Assembly (NCBI GenBank): GCA_947179155.2 | Contig: OX359267.1 | Span: forward strand, 36,162,498 to 36,226,497 | DNA from: Hedera helix | Lineage: Eukaryota; Streptophyta; Magnoliopsida; Apiales; Araliaceae | Reading direction: 5' to 3' | DNA length: 64,000 bases | In this document: in pieces, positions 20,149 to 31,080 of the stretch | Layout: the number at the start of each line of letters is the position of its first letter | Numbering within the stretch: position 1 is the stretch's first letter | Notes under the pieces: generated by a model | What the model was told of the DNA's origin: nothing | What the model saw: only the letters and a program-made list of their open reading frames with translations | Databases searched by the model: none | Program-made: the position numbers and the translations under genes

Positions 20149-22182
20149 TTAAGCATAGAACCGTTTCACAGAGTCAGAATTCAGGGGCTGCGGGAATACC
20201 TCGCCATCCATTTCTTGTAGGATGAGGGCCCCTCCAGATAGGACTTTCTTGATCACAAAGGGTCCTTCCCAATTTGGAGCGAATTTTCCCTTGGCTTCGT
20301 CTTGACAGGGCATGACCCTCTTTAGTACTAAGTCATTTTCCTTGAACTTTCGGGATCGAATCTTTTTGTCGTACGATCGAGAGATGCGTTGCTGATACAA
20401 CTGACCGTGTAATATAGCCGCCACCCTTCTTTCATCTATTAAGGCTAACTGGTCATACCGACTTTGTATCCAATCCTCCTCGTCAATCCGAGCATCGAGC
20501 AAAATTCGGAGGGATGCCATTTCCATCTTAACTGGCAAAACGGCCTTCATTCCATATACCAGGGCGTAAGGGGTTGCCCCTGTGGATGTACGAACCGACG
20601 TCCGATATGCAAACAGCGTGAGGGGCAACAATTCTGGCCATCCCCGATGATTGGCAGACATTCTCGCCATAATTCTCTTAATATTCTTATTCGCCGCTTC
20701 CACTGCCCCATTCATTTTGGGCCTGTAAATGACAGAATTGAGATGCTTGATCTTGAATTGGGCGCACAACTCCTTCATAAGGGCATTGTTCAGATTCTTG
20801 GCATTGTCGGACACCAAGATCTCAGGCTGTCCGTATCGGCAAATGACATTGTTCCTGATGAAACTGACTATGACTTCCTGCGTTACTTTGGGGAAAGAAG
20901 TTGCCTCCACCCATTTAGTGAAATAATCAATCATGACAAAAATGAACCGGTGGCCATTGCTCGCTTTGGGCTCCACGGGTCCGATTACATCCATACCCCA
21001 CATGGAGAACGACCAAGGGGAAGTTATACAATGCAGTTCATTAGAAGGCGCATGCATGACATTACCGTGTACTTGGCATTGGAAACATCGCTTGACATGA
21101 TCGTCACAGTCAGCCTTAAGTGATAGCCAGTAGTGCCCCGTTCTCAGAATTTTCTTGGCCAACATCGGTCCACTCATATGCGGTCCACATACTCCACCAT
21201 GCACTTCGCCCATGATTTTCTGTGCTTGAGTCTCGTCCACACATCGCAATAATCCAAAGCCTACATCCCTCTTATACAGGGAATCTCCGCTTAAATAGAA
21301 TTTCATCGCCATCTTCTGGATTCTCTGCCTTTCCGTTCGGTTCGCCTGGTCGGGGAGTGATCTATCCCTCAAGTATTTCTGGATGTCATGATACCAGGGC
21401 TGATCTGGTTGAACCACCTCTTCTGATAACTCCAATATATATTCTTCGTAAGCAGGAGCATTTTGCACTGTTATTTCAATCTGTGGAGTGACTTTGCTTT
21501 TGAGTACGTGGACTAACGAAGCCAGGGTGACCAATGCATCGGCAAAGTCATTTCGCCCCCTGGGAATGTGTCGGAAAGCTATGTCTTCAAATTCTTGCAT
21601 CAATCGGATTACACACCGGTGGTACGGAAGTAACCGAAGCTCCTTAGTGCCATACACCCCCGTCGCCTGTCTGATTACCAACTCTGAATCTCCGAACATG
21701 GCTAATCTTTTCACTCCCATGTTGCGGGCGAATCTCAGTCCCAGTATACATCCTTCGTATTCAGCCGTATTATTTGAGTTACTGAACTGTAGTTTGGTGA
21801 GAACAGGGTATTGCTCGCCCGTAATGGAGACCAGGACCGCTTCAGCTCCAGCCCCTTCAGCATTCATGGCACCGTCGAAATACATTTTCCAAAACTGCCT
21901 TTCGTCATCACACCTCGTCTGTTGGACCCACAGTATGTCTTCACCTGGTAGGGACATTTCTAAAGGCTCCATCCCCCCCGTCGGCATCTCTGATAATTGA
22001 TCTGCAATCCCCTGCCCCTTCATGGCTTTCTGGGTAACATAAAGGATATCGAACTGCTGTAGGATTAACTGCCACCTTGACAATCGACAATTCAACATCG
22101 GTCTTTCAAATATATACTTCAGGGGATCGATTCGCGAGATTAAATAGGTAGTGTGTCCATGAAGGTAATGCTGTAACCTCAT
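20149..22182 (-). CDS. Tat pol, second half: archaeal-type RNase H and integrase
   Basis: This 677-codon open stretch is in the same frame as the upstream pol. It has the end of the first RNase H/connection, a second (archaeal-type) RNase H with MYFDGAMNAEGAG, NNTAEYEG and FGDSELVI (Asp-Glu-Asp visible), an HHCC zinc domain (HGGVCGPH ... CFQC), and the integrase core with GMDVIGP, VSDNAKN and NGAVEAAN carrying the D-D-E triad. A C-terminal GPFVIKK domain follows. No chromodomain is seen, fitting a non-chromovirus Tat element. It is separated from the upstream part by one in-frame TGA (22189-22191). The ATG here is internal and not a real start. Confidence 0.88.
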   Translation of the reverse strand: MRLQHYLHGHTTYLISRIDPLKYIFERPMLNCRLSRWQLILQQFDILYVTQKAMKGQGIADQLSEMPTGGMEPLEMSLPGEDILWVQQTRCDDERQFWKMYFDGAMNAEGAGAEAVLVSITGEQYPVLTKLQFSNSNNTAEYEGCILGLRFARNMGVKRLAMFGDSELVIRQATGVYGTKELRLLPYHRCVIRLMQEFEDIAFRHIPRGRNDFADALVTLASLVHVLKSKVTPQIEITVQNAPAYEEYILELSEEVVQPDQPWYHDIQKYLRDRSLPDQANRTERQRIQKMAMKFYLSGDSLYKRDVGFGLLRCVDETQAQKIMGEVHGGVCGPHMSGPMLAKKILRTGHYWLSLKADCDDHVKRCFQCQVHGNVMHAPSNELHCITSPWSFSMWGMDVIGPVEPKASNGHRFIFVMIDYFTKWVEATSFPKVTQEVIVSFIRNNVICRYGQPEILVSDNAKNLNNALMKELCAQFKIKHLNSVIYRPKMNGAVEAANKNIKRIMARMSANHRGWPELLPLTLFAYRTSVRTSTGATPYALVYGMKAVLPVKMEMASLRILLDARIDEEDWIQSRYDQLALIDERRVAAILHGQLYQQRISRSYDKKIRSRKFKENDLVLKRVMPCQDEAKGKFAPNWEGPFVIKKVLSGGALILQEMDGEVFPQPLNSDSVKRFYA

Positions 22183-22188
22183 AGCAGC

Positions 22189-25100
22189 TCATGCCAATGC
22201 GTAACATGTTCTCTCGATCGGTGTGTAATTCTGCTCACAGCTGCTGAATCTCTTGCCGAGGTAATAAATGGCATGCTCCTTGCTGAATTCATTTTTCTGC
22301 CCCAACATACAACCCATCGCCATATCGTTCACGGATATATACAGGAAAAGGGGAATCCCATCCTTCGGAGGTACCAGTACTGACGCTTCTGTCAATTGCT
22401 TCTTAATAGTCTGAAAGGCCTTTTGGCATTGACTGTTCCACTTTCGGGAGGCATCTTTCCTTAACAGTTTAAAGATTGGTTCGCAGGTGGTGGTCAGATG
22501 GGATATGAACCGACTGATGAAGTTTATCCTCCCCAAGAATCCCCTTATCTTTTTTTCTGTACGAGGAGCTGGCATATCCACAATAGCCTTGATCTTAGCC
22601 GGGTCCAGTTCGATGCCTCGATTGCTCACCAAGAATCCAAGGAGCTTACCTGACTGAACCCCGAAGGCACACTTTGCCGGATTGAGCTTCAAATTATACT
22701 TCCTGAGCCGCTCAAATAGCTTCTTGAGGTGAGTCACATGGTCAGATTCCGTCCTTGACTTCACAATAATGTCATCCACGTAGACCTCTATTTCCTTATG
22801 CATCATGTCATGGAATAGGGCCATCATGGCCCTCTGATAAGTGGCTCCTGCATTTGTGAGGCCGAAAGCAAGTCGTCTATAACAGAACGTGCCCCAGGGG
22901 GTGATGAAGGCAGTCTTTTCTCGATCCTCTTCCGCCACCATTATCTGGTGATATCCTGCAAAATAATCGACGAATGAATACATTTCATACTGAGCCGTAT
23001 TATCCACCAAGATGTGTATGAAAGGCACTGGGAAGTTATCCTTAAGACTGACCTTGTTCAGATCCCTATAGTCGAAGCATACTCTCACCTTTCCTCCAGG
23101 CTTCGCCACGGGGACTATATTGGAAAGCCATTCTGGGTAAGTAGACACCATGATGATCCCAGCCTTGAATTGCTTGACTATCTCTTCCTTCACCCTTAAG
23201 CTCCACTCCGGTTTTAATTTTCTCAGCTTCTGCTTAACTGGCCTGAAACCCTCTTTGATAGGCAATCGATGTACCACAATATCCGTGGACAAACCGATCA
23301 TGTCTTCGTGTGACCAAGCAAACACATCCTCATATTGGCTCAATAGTTCAGCTACCTCTGTTTTCTGGTCTGGAGTCAGGTCTGCCCCAATTTTTAGCTC
23401 TTTGGGGTTTTCAGGGGTTCCTATGTTGATGGTGATAGTCTGGTCTAGGTTGGGTTTGGGTTTATCCTCGACCCACTCTTTGATCTCGTCGGGAGTGTCG
23501 TCATCATCTGCTTTGTCCTGCTCAATTCCCATCAAATCAAAATCCAGTTCTATATCAAAATCATAATCGTCTTTCAAATTTGGAAAATCGTTTGTTAGGC
23601 TAGAATGACTCAAATCGGTACACCCTTTTCTGGATACTACTGGTTGCACGGTCCAATTCCTGGGGATCACTTCGGTTTTATAGCTAGTGATGGAGGGAAT
23701 CTCTGTATCTGGCACCTCTTCTATGATTGCAGCGACTTGGCTTCGGCTTTCATTTTCACTTTCCTCGGGCACCTCTAACCCGGCCCAATTGATAAATGGC
23801 ATAATCTGCCTGCCTTCAGATATCTTCTCTTTTCCCTTTTCATTGGGCCCTGATTGTCCCAGGAGATGACACTTCTCCTCAAACTGTTCCATGATTTCTT
23901 GCAAGAATTCCATCTGTTGGACCAATCCCTTGGCTGGGGAAACCTCCACTTTACCCTTTGCTTCAGATGCAGGCTTGACTACCCTCGGGGAGTGTTCATT
24001 ACTGGTTCTCGGTATTGGGACTCCGGTTATCCGAACGGGAATTTTCTTGTATGAGTTCCTTGGCCTCATCCCTCCGTGGTATCCTAACCCTGCCTTGCCC
24101 GACTGTGCCGGTATCTGGATGGGCTCGGTGATTCCTTGGCTGTTCTTTCCCAGCCCTTGCCCCGGCTGGAAGTTCATTGCCATCATTTCCCGGGCAACAA
24201 AGGTGAGCTCGGGAGACATTTTAGGTTTCAACTCCGGAGCTCCCAAGTGCTTGTACTGAGGGGTGCTAATTTCAAATGCCTGATAGCTGATTGGTTCGGC
24301 CGAATCGTCCACATGGATCACCGGCATGCCCTTTACAGAGGGAACAGGGTAGTCAGATTCTGCTGCAATTGTTACCAAGTGCCCCTTCACGATAAACTTT
24401 ATTTGTTGATGCAGGGTGGAGGGAACTGCCCCGACCATATGAATCCAGGGCCTCCCTAGCAGCATGTTGTAACTGGCCGTGATATCCAGCACCTGGAAAG
24501 AAATGTCGAACGTATAAGGCCTGATCTCCACCGGCAGCTCAATCTCTCCCACCGTATCCTTCCTAGATCCGTCAAACGCCCTCACCACCACTTGGCTGGC
24601 CCGCAGGCGCTTAGGGTTAATCTTCATCTTCTCCAGAGTACTATATGGGCAAATATTCAGTGCTGACCCACCATCAATCAAGACTCCGTTCATCACATAT
24701 CCGGAGGAGATGACCGCAATGTGTAATGGCCTCCGGTGCCCCCTCCCTTCTTCGGGGATATCGTTGTCGGTGAATGATATCATATTGCTGTCCAACAGGT
24801 GGCCCACCAAGTGGCCGAATCTCTCTGTATTAATTGATTTGGGGACATGAGCCTCTTCCAGGACTTTGCTTAACACCTGATGATGATCATTGGACGCCAA
24901 TACCAGGTCTAAGATGGATGTCAGGGGTGGCTGCATCTCTAATGCCTTAACCACACTTGCCTTGCCGTGATTCATTTTTTCCCAAAACTCCAATGTTTTT
25001 TCCTCCGATATTTTCCCGTTTTCCCTTTTCGTTTTCTCAAAAACCCGCCTTGGTAAGTACAATGGATTTCCCTTAGAGCTGACTGATGCACAACTGGCCT

Positions 25101-25632
25101 CCTCCTCGGTCTTCCCCCCGTAATTCCACGGGACCGCTTTCAGACTGGTAATTGGCGATTGTGACCTGGCTGCTATAACGAGGGGTCTTGGGGCCGACAA
25201 CCGAATAGGCTCCCTTTTGGTACTTTGAAATGCCCCAACCAACTTGATAGGCTCATTTTGCGCACCCTCCTGGGCATGGGTCATAGCGATCTCTTCTTCT
25301 ATTTTTCTTATGTACTTCAATTTCAAGGGACCTTTCGCCCCACTGACTTCCACTACATTCACGCCTCCCCCATTGTGCTCGGGAAGAGGGTTGACCTTTA
25401 TGTTTGGGGGTTCTGGTTGCTCCACCACGATCTCTCCGCTGTCAATCATGTTCTGGATTTTGTGTTTTAGCGACCAGCACTCCTGGGTGTCATGCCCCGG
25501 GGATGCCGAGTGATAGGCGCATCTCTTGCTAGGGTCATATCTCTTGCCCTTCGGGTCCGACGGAGGTGCCAGCTCTGTAATCTTTTTCTGGCCTACCAAC
25601 ATGGCCAATATTTGTTCCAATGAATCCCCCAA
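22189..25632 (-). CDS. Tat gag C-terminus, protease, reverse transcriptase and first RNase H
   Basis: In order: a nucleocapsid-like Cys/His block (CAYHSASPGHDTQECW, about residue 37), a retropepsin with VLIDGGSALNI (about residue 318, Asp-Gly-Gly in place of DTG/DSG as is usual in this lineage), a G-patch-like GQGLGKNSQG (about 490), reverse transcriptase with FDYRDLNK and VYVDDIIVK (about 950), and RNase H starting FLYISVND. The product would be part of one Gag-Pol polyprotein. The open stretch starts after an in-frame TAA (25654-25656) and ends at an in-frame TGA. It has no frameshift, so decay is by nonsense codons only. The long spacer between protease and RT is typical of Tat/Ogre, where an intron may be present. 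Confidence 0.88.
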   Translation of the reverse strand: MGDSLEQILAMLVGQKKITELAPPSDPKGKRYDPSKRCAYHSASPGHDTQECWSLKHKIQNMIDSGEIVVEQPEPPNIKVNPLPEHNGGGVNVVEVSGAKGPLKLKYIRKIEEEIAMTHAQEGAQNEPIKLVGAFQSTKREPIRLSAPRPLVIAARSQSPITSLKAVPWNYGGKTEEEASCASVSSKGNPLYLPRRVFEKTKRENGKISEEKTLEFWEKMNHGKASVVKALEMQPPLTSILDLVLASNDHHQVLSKVLEEAHVPKSINTERFGHLVGHLLDSNMISFTDNDIPEEGRGHRRPLHIAVISSGYVMNGVLIDGGSALNICPYSTLEKMKINPKRLRASQVVVRAFDGSRKDTVGEIELPVEIRPYTFDISFQVLDITASYNMLLGRPWIHMVGAVPSTLHQQIKFIVKGHLVTIAAESDYPVPSVKGMPVIHVDDSAEPISYQAFEISTPQYKHLGAPELKPKMSPELTFVAREMMAMNFQPGQGLGKNSQGITEPIQIPAQSGKAGLGYHGGMRPRNSYKKIPVRITGVPIPRTSNEHSPRVVKPASEAKGKVEVSPAKGLVQQMEFLQEIMEQFEEKCHLLGQSGPNEKGKEKISEGRQIMPFINWAGLEVPEESENESRSQVAAIIEEVPDTEIPSITSYKTEVIPRNWTVQPVVSRKGCTDLSHSSLTNDFPNLKDDYDFDIELDFDLMGIEQDKADDDDTPDEIKEWVEDKPKPNLDQTITINIGTPENPKELKIGADLTPDQKTEVAELLSQYEDVFAWSHEDMIGLSTDIVVHRLPIKEGFRPVKQKLRKLKPEWSLRVKEEIVKQFKAGIIMVSTYPEWLSNIVPVAKPGGKVRVCFDYRDLNKVSLKDNFPVPFIHILVDNTAQYEMYSFVDYFAGYHQIMVAEEDREKTAFITPWGTFCYRRLAFGLTNAGATYQRAMMALFHDMMHKEIEVYVDDIIVKSRTESDHVTHLKKLFERLRKYNLKLNPAKCAFGVQSGKLLGFLVSNRGIELDPAKIKAIVDMPAPRTEKKIRGFLGRINFISRFISHLTTTCEPIFKLLRKDASRKWNSQCQKAFQTIKKQLTEASVLVPPKDGIPLFLYISVNDMAMGCMLGQKNEFSKEHAIYYLGKRFSSCEQNYTPIERTCYALA

Positions 25633-25842
25633 TGGGGTGAATTCCCTCTCTTGTTATTTTTCGAATTTTCTGCGCCCCTCATATCTCTGATTGTTGAAAT
25701 TTGATGGACGCGGGGCCTCATTTCTTTGCATGCGGACTGGGGGGCTGGTCATTGTTTTCCCAGATAGTCCTTGCAGTACCAGGGACACATCCCCTTCCTT
25801 TCTCTTCTGGGGTCTCCGGGAAGAACTGCCATAGTTTCCACT

Positions 25843-26736
25843 CTAGATTTGCTCAGCAACAGCTTCAAGAGCTGTGAAGTCTCGGATTTTCCCCGATTTT
25901 AAACCCATCTCAGCCATCTCCCCATGCTTGATCATTTCCGCAAAAGGCTTCCCTATCCCCGCTATCACCCTTTCATAGTAAGGGGCCTCTTGGATATCGA
26001 TGAAGGTCATAACCATCTCTACCTCACTCATGGGTGGGTTCACTTGGGCCGCCATTCTTCTCCACCGTTGAGCGTAGTTTCTGAAGGATTCATTGGTCTG
26101 TTTTCTGATCTTAGTCATCTGGTATCGGTCCGGGGCCATCTGGGATTGAAAGCTGTACTGCGTTAGGAAGGTATGGGTCAGCTCCTCCCAATTGTGAATC
26201 TTAGCATTGTCCAATCTCGCATACCACGTTCTAGCCTCCCCTGTCAGGCCTTTCTGGAACAGTTGCATTCTCAATGATTCGTCCTCAGCATATCCCCCTA
26301 GCTCTCCGATGTATACTTTCAGATGTGTGTACGGATCCCCCGACCCGTTATACTTTTCAAATTCGGGGAATTTGAACTTCTCGGGATATCTGGTTCCCGG
26401 AAAGATGCACAAGTCGGAGTAGTTAACACTGCCATATGACCCGATCCCCTTCATAGTTTTGATGGTCTCTTCCATCTGCTTTATTTTCTTGCTGACAGTG
26501 CTGGCAACCTCATCCTCTGGAATGATAATAACTTGCTTTGTCGGTTCAACCTTCGGAGTTTCTATGGTCGGCCCGCCCCCTTGAGATGATGGCCCCGGCA
26601 GGTCCTCGGGTTGTGACCCTGATTTTAGCTTAAAGTGCTCTTTGAGCAACATGGTCAGCTCGGTCATCTGATTTCTCACAGCATCGAATTCTTCCCGAGA
26701 CACGGGAGCTGGGTTAGGATTGGGGTTCTCAGCCAT
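25843..26736 (-). CDS. Tat gag (capsid) ORF
   Basis: I chose the ATG at 26734-26736 (MAENPNP). The longer reading frame upstream lacks an ATG. The protein has a Pro-rich N-terminus, a coiled coil, then the retrotransposon Gag core: FKFPEFEKYNGSGDP, LFQKGLTGEARTWYARL, FLTQYSF and QRWRRMAAQ. It stops at a TAG (25843-25845) that is in the same frame as the rest of gag-pol, so the natural product was longer. It forms the capsid of the retrotransposon particle. Confidence 0.87.
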   Translation of the reverse strand: MAENPNPNPAPVSREEFDAVRNQMTELTMLLKEHFKLKSGSQPEDLPGPSSQGGGPTIETPKVEPTKQVIIIPEDEVASTVSKKIKQMEETIKTMKGIGSYGSVNYSDLCIFPGTRYPEKFKFPEFEKYNGSGDPYTHLKVYIGELGGYAEDESLRMQLFQKGLTGEARTWYARLDNAKIHNWEELTHTFLTQYSFQSQMAPDRYQMTKIRKQTNESFRNYAQRWRRMAAQVNPPMSEVEMVMTFIDIQEAPYYERVIAGIGKPFAEMIKHGEMAEMGLKSGKIRDFTALEAVAEQI

Positions 26737-27508
26737 TTCGACCGTCGACTCTCTGGCTTTCTTGGATCGGAGACGAGTTTGAGGCGCAATCCTGCAAATA
26801 AAATATGCCAAGGTTTAGTTCCGGGAAATGATATTGGCAGATGCATGCTAAAGCAAATATTTTTGTATTTTTGGGTTTTGTAATGTTTTTCTGCAAAACA
26901 GGGTCAGTATCCCTTTATTTTAACCAAGGTATGACAGTGTGCAATTATGATGCTCTCCAAGTTGTCCCTGTAGAACAAAGGTTAGTAATTTTATTTTGAC
27001 AAAACGGGAGGTACAAAATGTTTGACTAAAGTATGATATTACGTTCGTGAACCGTAAAAGGGTATGAAGAGACTTCCCACGCGTCGGGTTTATCTGAGGC
27101 TGACCTACCCTAAGTTACTCTCGCGGGCTTTTTGTCATGAAGGTTCCCAGATCTTCGCAACATACTAGAAGGGAAATAAATCAGATCTTTCAATTGGATT
27201 TGATCTGAGTGGACGCTTTTCCTGAGCATCGCCGGGGAGCACCCCTTTGAGTCCAGTAATCCACATCCGACGGGTTTGCCTCAGGAGGAGGAACTGCTCA
27301 ACATACATTCATCATTCATTCATCGTACCTCACCGTATGCAAATGATGATAATAAAGTAAAGCATTCGTAAAGCAATCACAACACTTGCATAGTCATTCA
27401 TACACGCACAAAAAGTAGATCAATCGCAAGCAACGCAACCACACATTTTTAGATTTTTAAAGGATAGGAAAACATCGAGATTTTAAACGCGGCTTAAGCC
27501 CTCTACTG
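26737..27508 (-). other. Tat element 5' leader
   Basis: This is non-coding sequence between the primer binding site and gag. There is no extra ORF of the Ogre ORF1 type, which argues against a classical Ogre. Confidence 0.55.
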
Positions 27509-27526
27509 TCCCCAGCGGAGTCGCCA
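27509..27526 (-). promoter_or_regulatory. Tat primer binding site
   Basis: On the minus strand it reads TGGCGACTCCGCTGGGGAC, two bases after the end of the 5' LTR. It resembles the tRNA-Arg-type primer sites of Ogre/Tat elements. Confidence 0.7.
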
Positions 27527-27528
27527 GC

Positions 27529-27942
27529 TGTCAACGCCGGGATTTCGGTCGTTTCATTTTTTAATATTAAAAGCCCTTTCCAATTTTAGCCTTTTTGAAT
27601 TAAATGTGATTTTGAAAAGGGTCGGCTTAATGTCGACGGGGTTTTGAAATGTTGAATTTTTATGAGCCAATTGACCAGAGTCGCCAGTTGGTATTGTTGA
27701 AATGGATGTACCAACTCATCCGAATTTTGTTTTCGTAATCATAATGGCTCATATGTGACTCCGATTCAATTGGTCCGCAAACCGAGATTCATAGAGTTCG
27801 GGGGCTTGCTTAAGCGAGGGGAAGGTGTTAGGCACCCCCCGACTTCCGTGAAATACGATTACCGCAATCTCGATGTTTTCCTATCCTTTTAAATCTTAAA
27901 ATGTGTGTGTGCGCGCGTGTGTGTGTGTGCCTAAATGGAGGT
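27529..27942 (-). repeat. Tat 5' LTR (right), first segment
   Basis: This starts TGTCAACGCCGG and matches 11985-12350 closely. It holds a (TG/CG)n microsatellite insertion of about 40 bp at 27897-27935 that the left LTR lacks, and is cut by the copia element just beyond it (target duplication GAGGT at 27938-27942). Confidence 0.87.
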
Positions 27943-29913
27943 TGTTGGTTTGCAAAAATTATGGCATACATATAATCAAATTATATAAGCGCAACGGAAG
28001 CAAGAAAATCAGATTTTAAAATTTTTGTACAAACCAATAACCCGGATCTTTCTTATGCGACTATTATTAATTGAGGAAGGATAAAAGAATTTATACCTTT
28101 GTAGAACCAAGCTTCCACGGGTACAAGTTCATCTCCCTTTGATCATTCACGTTCTTCTTCAAATTCACCGATTAGATTCTACGGATCAATGTTAGCTCCC
28201 CAAGTGTTGAGCCTCTAGAGGTGATCCACCAAGAGATCTATGAATTAAAGAAGTGGATCTTGGTTTCTCCAAACCATGGGTGGCTAGCCCTAATTCTCTC
28301 TCTCTCTCTCTAACTCTTAGATCTAGAGAATTATGGAGTACTATCTCTCTCTAATGAAAGAGTGTGTAACCTTGATCTATGATAAGACTCCTCTTATTTA
28401 TAGATCTAGTCAACCCTCCTAAACTATTTAGGATTAGGATTTTAATTTAATTCCCAATTTAATTAGGAACTAAATTAATTAATTACAATTCCTAAACCAT
28501 TTAGGAACTTAATTATTTAATAATGAGAGTACTTCTTATTAATTAATTACTAAACCATTTAGTAACTTAATTAATTATTATAATTATAATTCCTAAACTA
28601 TTTAGGAACTTAATTATTTAATAATAATATTACTATTTATTAATTAATTCCTAAACCATTTAGGAACTAAATAATAATACTAGTAATAATAATAATAGTA
28701 ATAATAATAATAATAAGACTCCTCTTATTAATTTATAATTAGTATTTCTAAAATACTAAATTATAAATATTAAGCTATTTAATTTATTCTATCACCATAG
28801 TATAAATTAAATATACTTAATTTATTATTACAATTATGCCATCCACTTCTAAAATAAATATTACTCTTTTGCGGTGTGACCCTTTAGGTTCTCCATATTA
28901 AACCGGTTGTATAATAAATAAATTAGAACAATTCTAATTCATTTATTACGAATTAACTCTTTAATTCAGAATAAATAATTATTCCACAATAAGGGTAAGC
29001 CCCCTTAGCGATTAGTCGACTTTCCAGATAATATAGATTTCAACATTTAATCGTAAAAGAACCTTTCAGCAAATAGTTACCGTACAATTCAATCCTTCTA
29101 CCATACAATGTCCCAATCAAATATAAGACACGGAATTTCTGTCAAGTCTTATTTATTTGATTATATGCATTTCAATTCACAAATACACAACTCTAGTTAG
29201 TGTAAATTAGAAACTCCTTTCTAATTCCATTCAACCCTGGCCAGGGATTTTTGAGTTGTCACTTATTGAATCGCATAGGACATTCTCTCCCTTTACTGGA
29301 AGTGGTAGATCCTTTGTTGACCATTCATCTATCTCCATGTGTACCTTATTATACCCAAGCACATCCTTTGATATACCAATAGGTCTTAAGGAATATGTCA
29401 AAGTATAACTTAGTACACACAAGATACTAAGATGATCTCAAGTCTAAGGATCACTTGTACGACTATCACATAAGGAACTCCTATTGACAGACGAGTAAAA
29501 CTCCATTAGGTGTTCCTTGAGCGAGTCACGTTCAGTGAACTTATTCTCTAATAAGCACCTACATACTTGCTTTAGTGTCTCTACACAAATGATTATGAGA
29601 TCAATCATCCTCTTCATAAGAGCAAGCATAGTATGTACCAATCTATCCGGATCTACAAATCCCCTTTTTAGTGATCCAACGATTAGGAATAATTTTAGTT
29701 TTTGAGCTATCTTGAATTTAGATCTCATTAGCATGATCCTCATCATGGTTCTAAAAGCATTGCTCGAAAACTATGGGTTTATCCATTTGATTAATTCAAG
29801 TAATTAATCATGAATAAAGAAATGCCTTGATACTTTTATTAATAAATGAACAAGATTACAAAGTATATGCTTATCACATCAAATGTGATTGGCTTGAGGG
29901 CATATTACTTTCA
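27943..29913 (-). repeat. Copia 3' LTR (left)
   Basis: It starts TGTTGGTTTGC and ends TTACTTTCA. It contains a CT microsatellite (28298-28312), an A/T-rich TTAGGAACTTAATTA repeat zone (28430-28700), an (AAT)n stretch and, on the minus strand, a TATAAATA box (28395-28402). Confidence 0.9.
28395..28402 (-). promoter_or_regulatory. TATA box of the copia 3' LTR
   Basis: CTATAAATAAGAGG on the minus strand is a good plant TATA box. The same box in the other LTR (36122-36129) would drive the element. Confidence 0.5.
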
Positions 29914-29925
29914 ATCTCCCACTTG
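29914..29925 (-). promoter_or_regulatory. Copia polypurine tract
   Basis: AAGTGGGAGAT on the minus strand directly precedes the 3' LTR start (TGAAAGTAATATG). Confidence 0.6.
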
Positions 29926-30560
29926 CACTAAAGCCAATCGCCCTTTGGTATCCCTATACCATTCTTCTCTAAGTGGCGTACAAATTGCTTAGTAAATGCT
30001 TTAGTTAATGGATCTGTAATGTTGTTCTAAGAGTCTACCATCTTTATGGTGTCGTCTCCTTTTCAATGATTCATCTAATCATATAAAAGTGCCGCAACAC
30101 ATGTTTGGATTTCAGATGAGACCTAGGTTCCTTGGCGAATTAAACTCCTTTAATGTTAGGAACCATTATAAGTTCTGTAAAGAACTTGTTTAACCAAACA
30201 ATCACCTTTGCAGCTTCACTTATAGTTATTTACTATGTCTTTGTCACTAAATCGACAACTCTTTGCTGTTTGGAACTTTTCCAACTCACTGCAGCACCAT
30301 TTACGGTAATCATATTACCTGAAACGGATATGTTGTTAACTTGGTTAGTCTGAACAAACTTGAGTTTGTTAAACTCTTTAGTTTTATATCAGACCCATCA
30401 TTAGAAACTCTTTTCTAATGTTCTTCTCCATACTTAAATTGATATCTGCTTATCATATATAAGTAATATCAAGTCTAGTACATTTCAATGAATCAATGTA
30501 CGTCCCTTGGGTTAAGTCGAGTATCCTTTATGATCTATCTCTATAGACCTTTATCCTAAA
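29926..30560 (-). pseudogene. Copia RNase H / pol C-terminus remnant
   Basis: Near 29930-30020 the minus strand reads ITDPLTKAFTKQF, then HLEKNGIGI, matching the usual end of copia Pol (DPLTKAL...). Upstream the frame is broken repeatedly. Confidence 0.6.
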
Positions 30561-31080
30561 TAGAATGTTAGGACGCTTCTCCCAAGTCCTTAATGGAGAA
30601 GTTTTTTTTTTTTTTTTTAGACAACCACATCTTTACTGATTGTAGCATCGGTATGTCATTCCTTATTGATATTATATCAACATATAATATTAGGAATGTC
30701 ACAGTGCTCCCACTAACCTTTGTACATACTTGGTTCATCCTTGTCTTTGATAAAATCAAACTCTTTTGATTGTCTCATCAAAAACGGATGTTCCATCTTC
30801 GAGAAACTTGCTCCAATTCATAATTGGATCGTTGTAACTTACATACTTGATTCGCTCCATCTATATGGGGACAAATCCTCTTGGTTGTATCATACATACA
30901 CCCTTTTGTATAGTAAGCTGCAACTGCAAGTAAAATCCGAATGGATATATGCATTTTCACTAGTGAAAAATTTCATCATAGTCAACTCATTGACCTTGGT
31001 TGAAATCTTTTTACCACTAGTCAGGTCTTATAGGTCTACACCTAGCCATCTGCTTTACTCTTTCTAAAAGACCCATTTCG
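30561..31080 (-). pseudogene. Copia reverse transcriptase remnant
   Basis: The minus strand at 30568-30759 gives VSGSTVTFLILYVDII, where the catalytic YVDD box has lost its second Asp, followed by NDIPMLQSVK and FSIKDLGEAS. A run of about 18 T at 30602-30619 inserts lysines in the middle. At 30778-30960, VCKLQRSNYELEQVSRRWNIRF corresponds to the CKLxRSIYGLKQASRxW motif. The frames do not join, so the gene is dead. Confidence 0.75.

Noticed and set aside
28296..28312. Microsatellites as possible regulatory arrays (also 34187-34213, 35008-35062)
   Set aside because: Simple CT and TA repeats, expected by slippage; no further support.
29231..29746. Minus-strand ORFs of 63 and 100 codons, repeated at 36958-37473
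   Set aside because: They are inside the copia LTRs. Their duplication reflects the LTR pair, not two genes.
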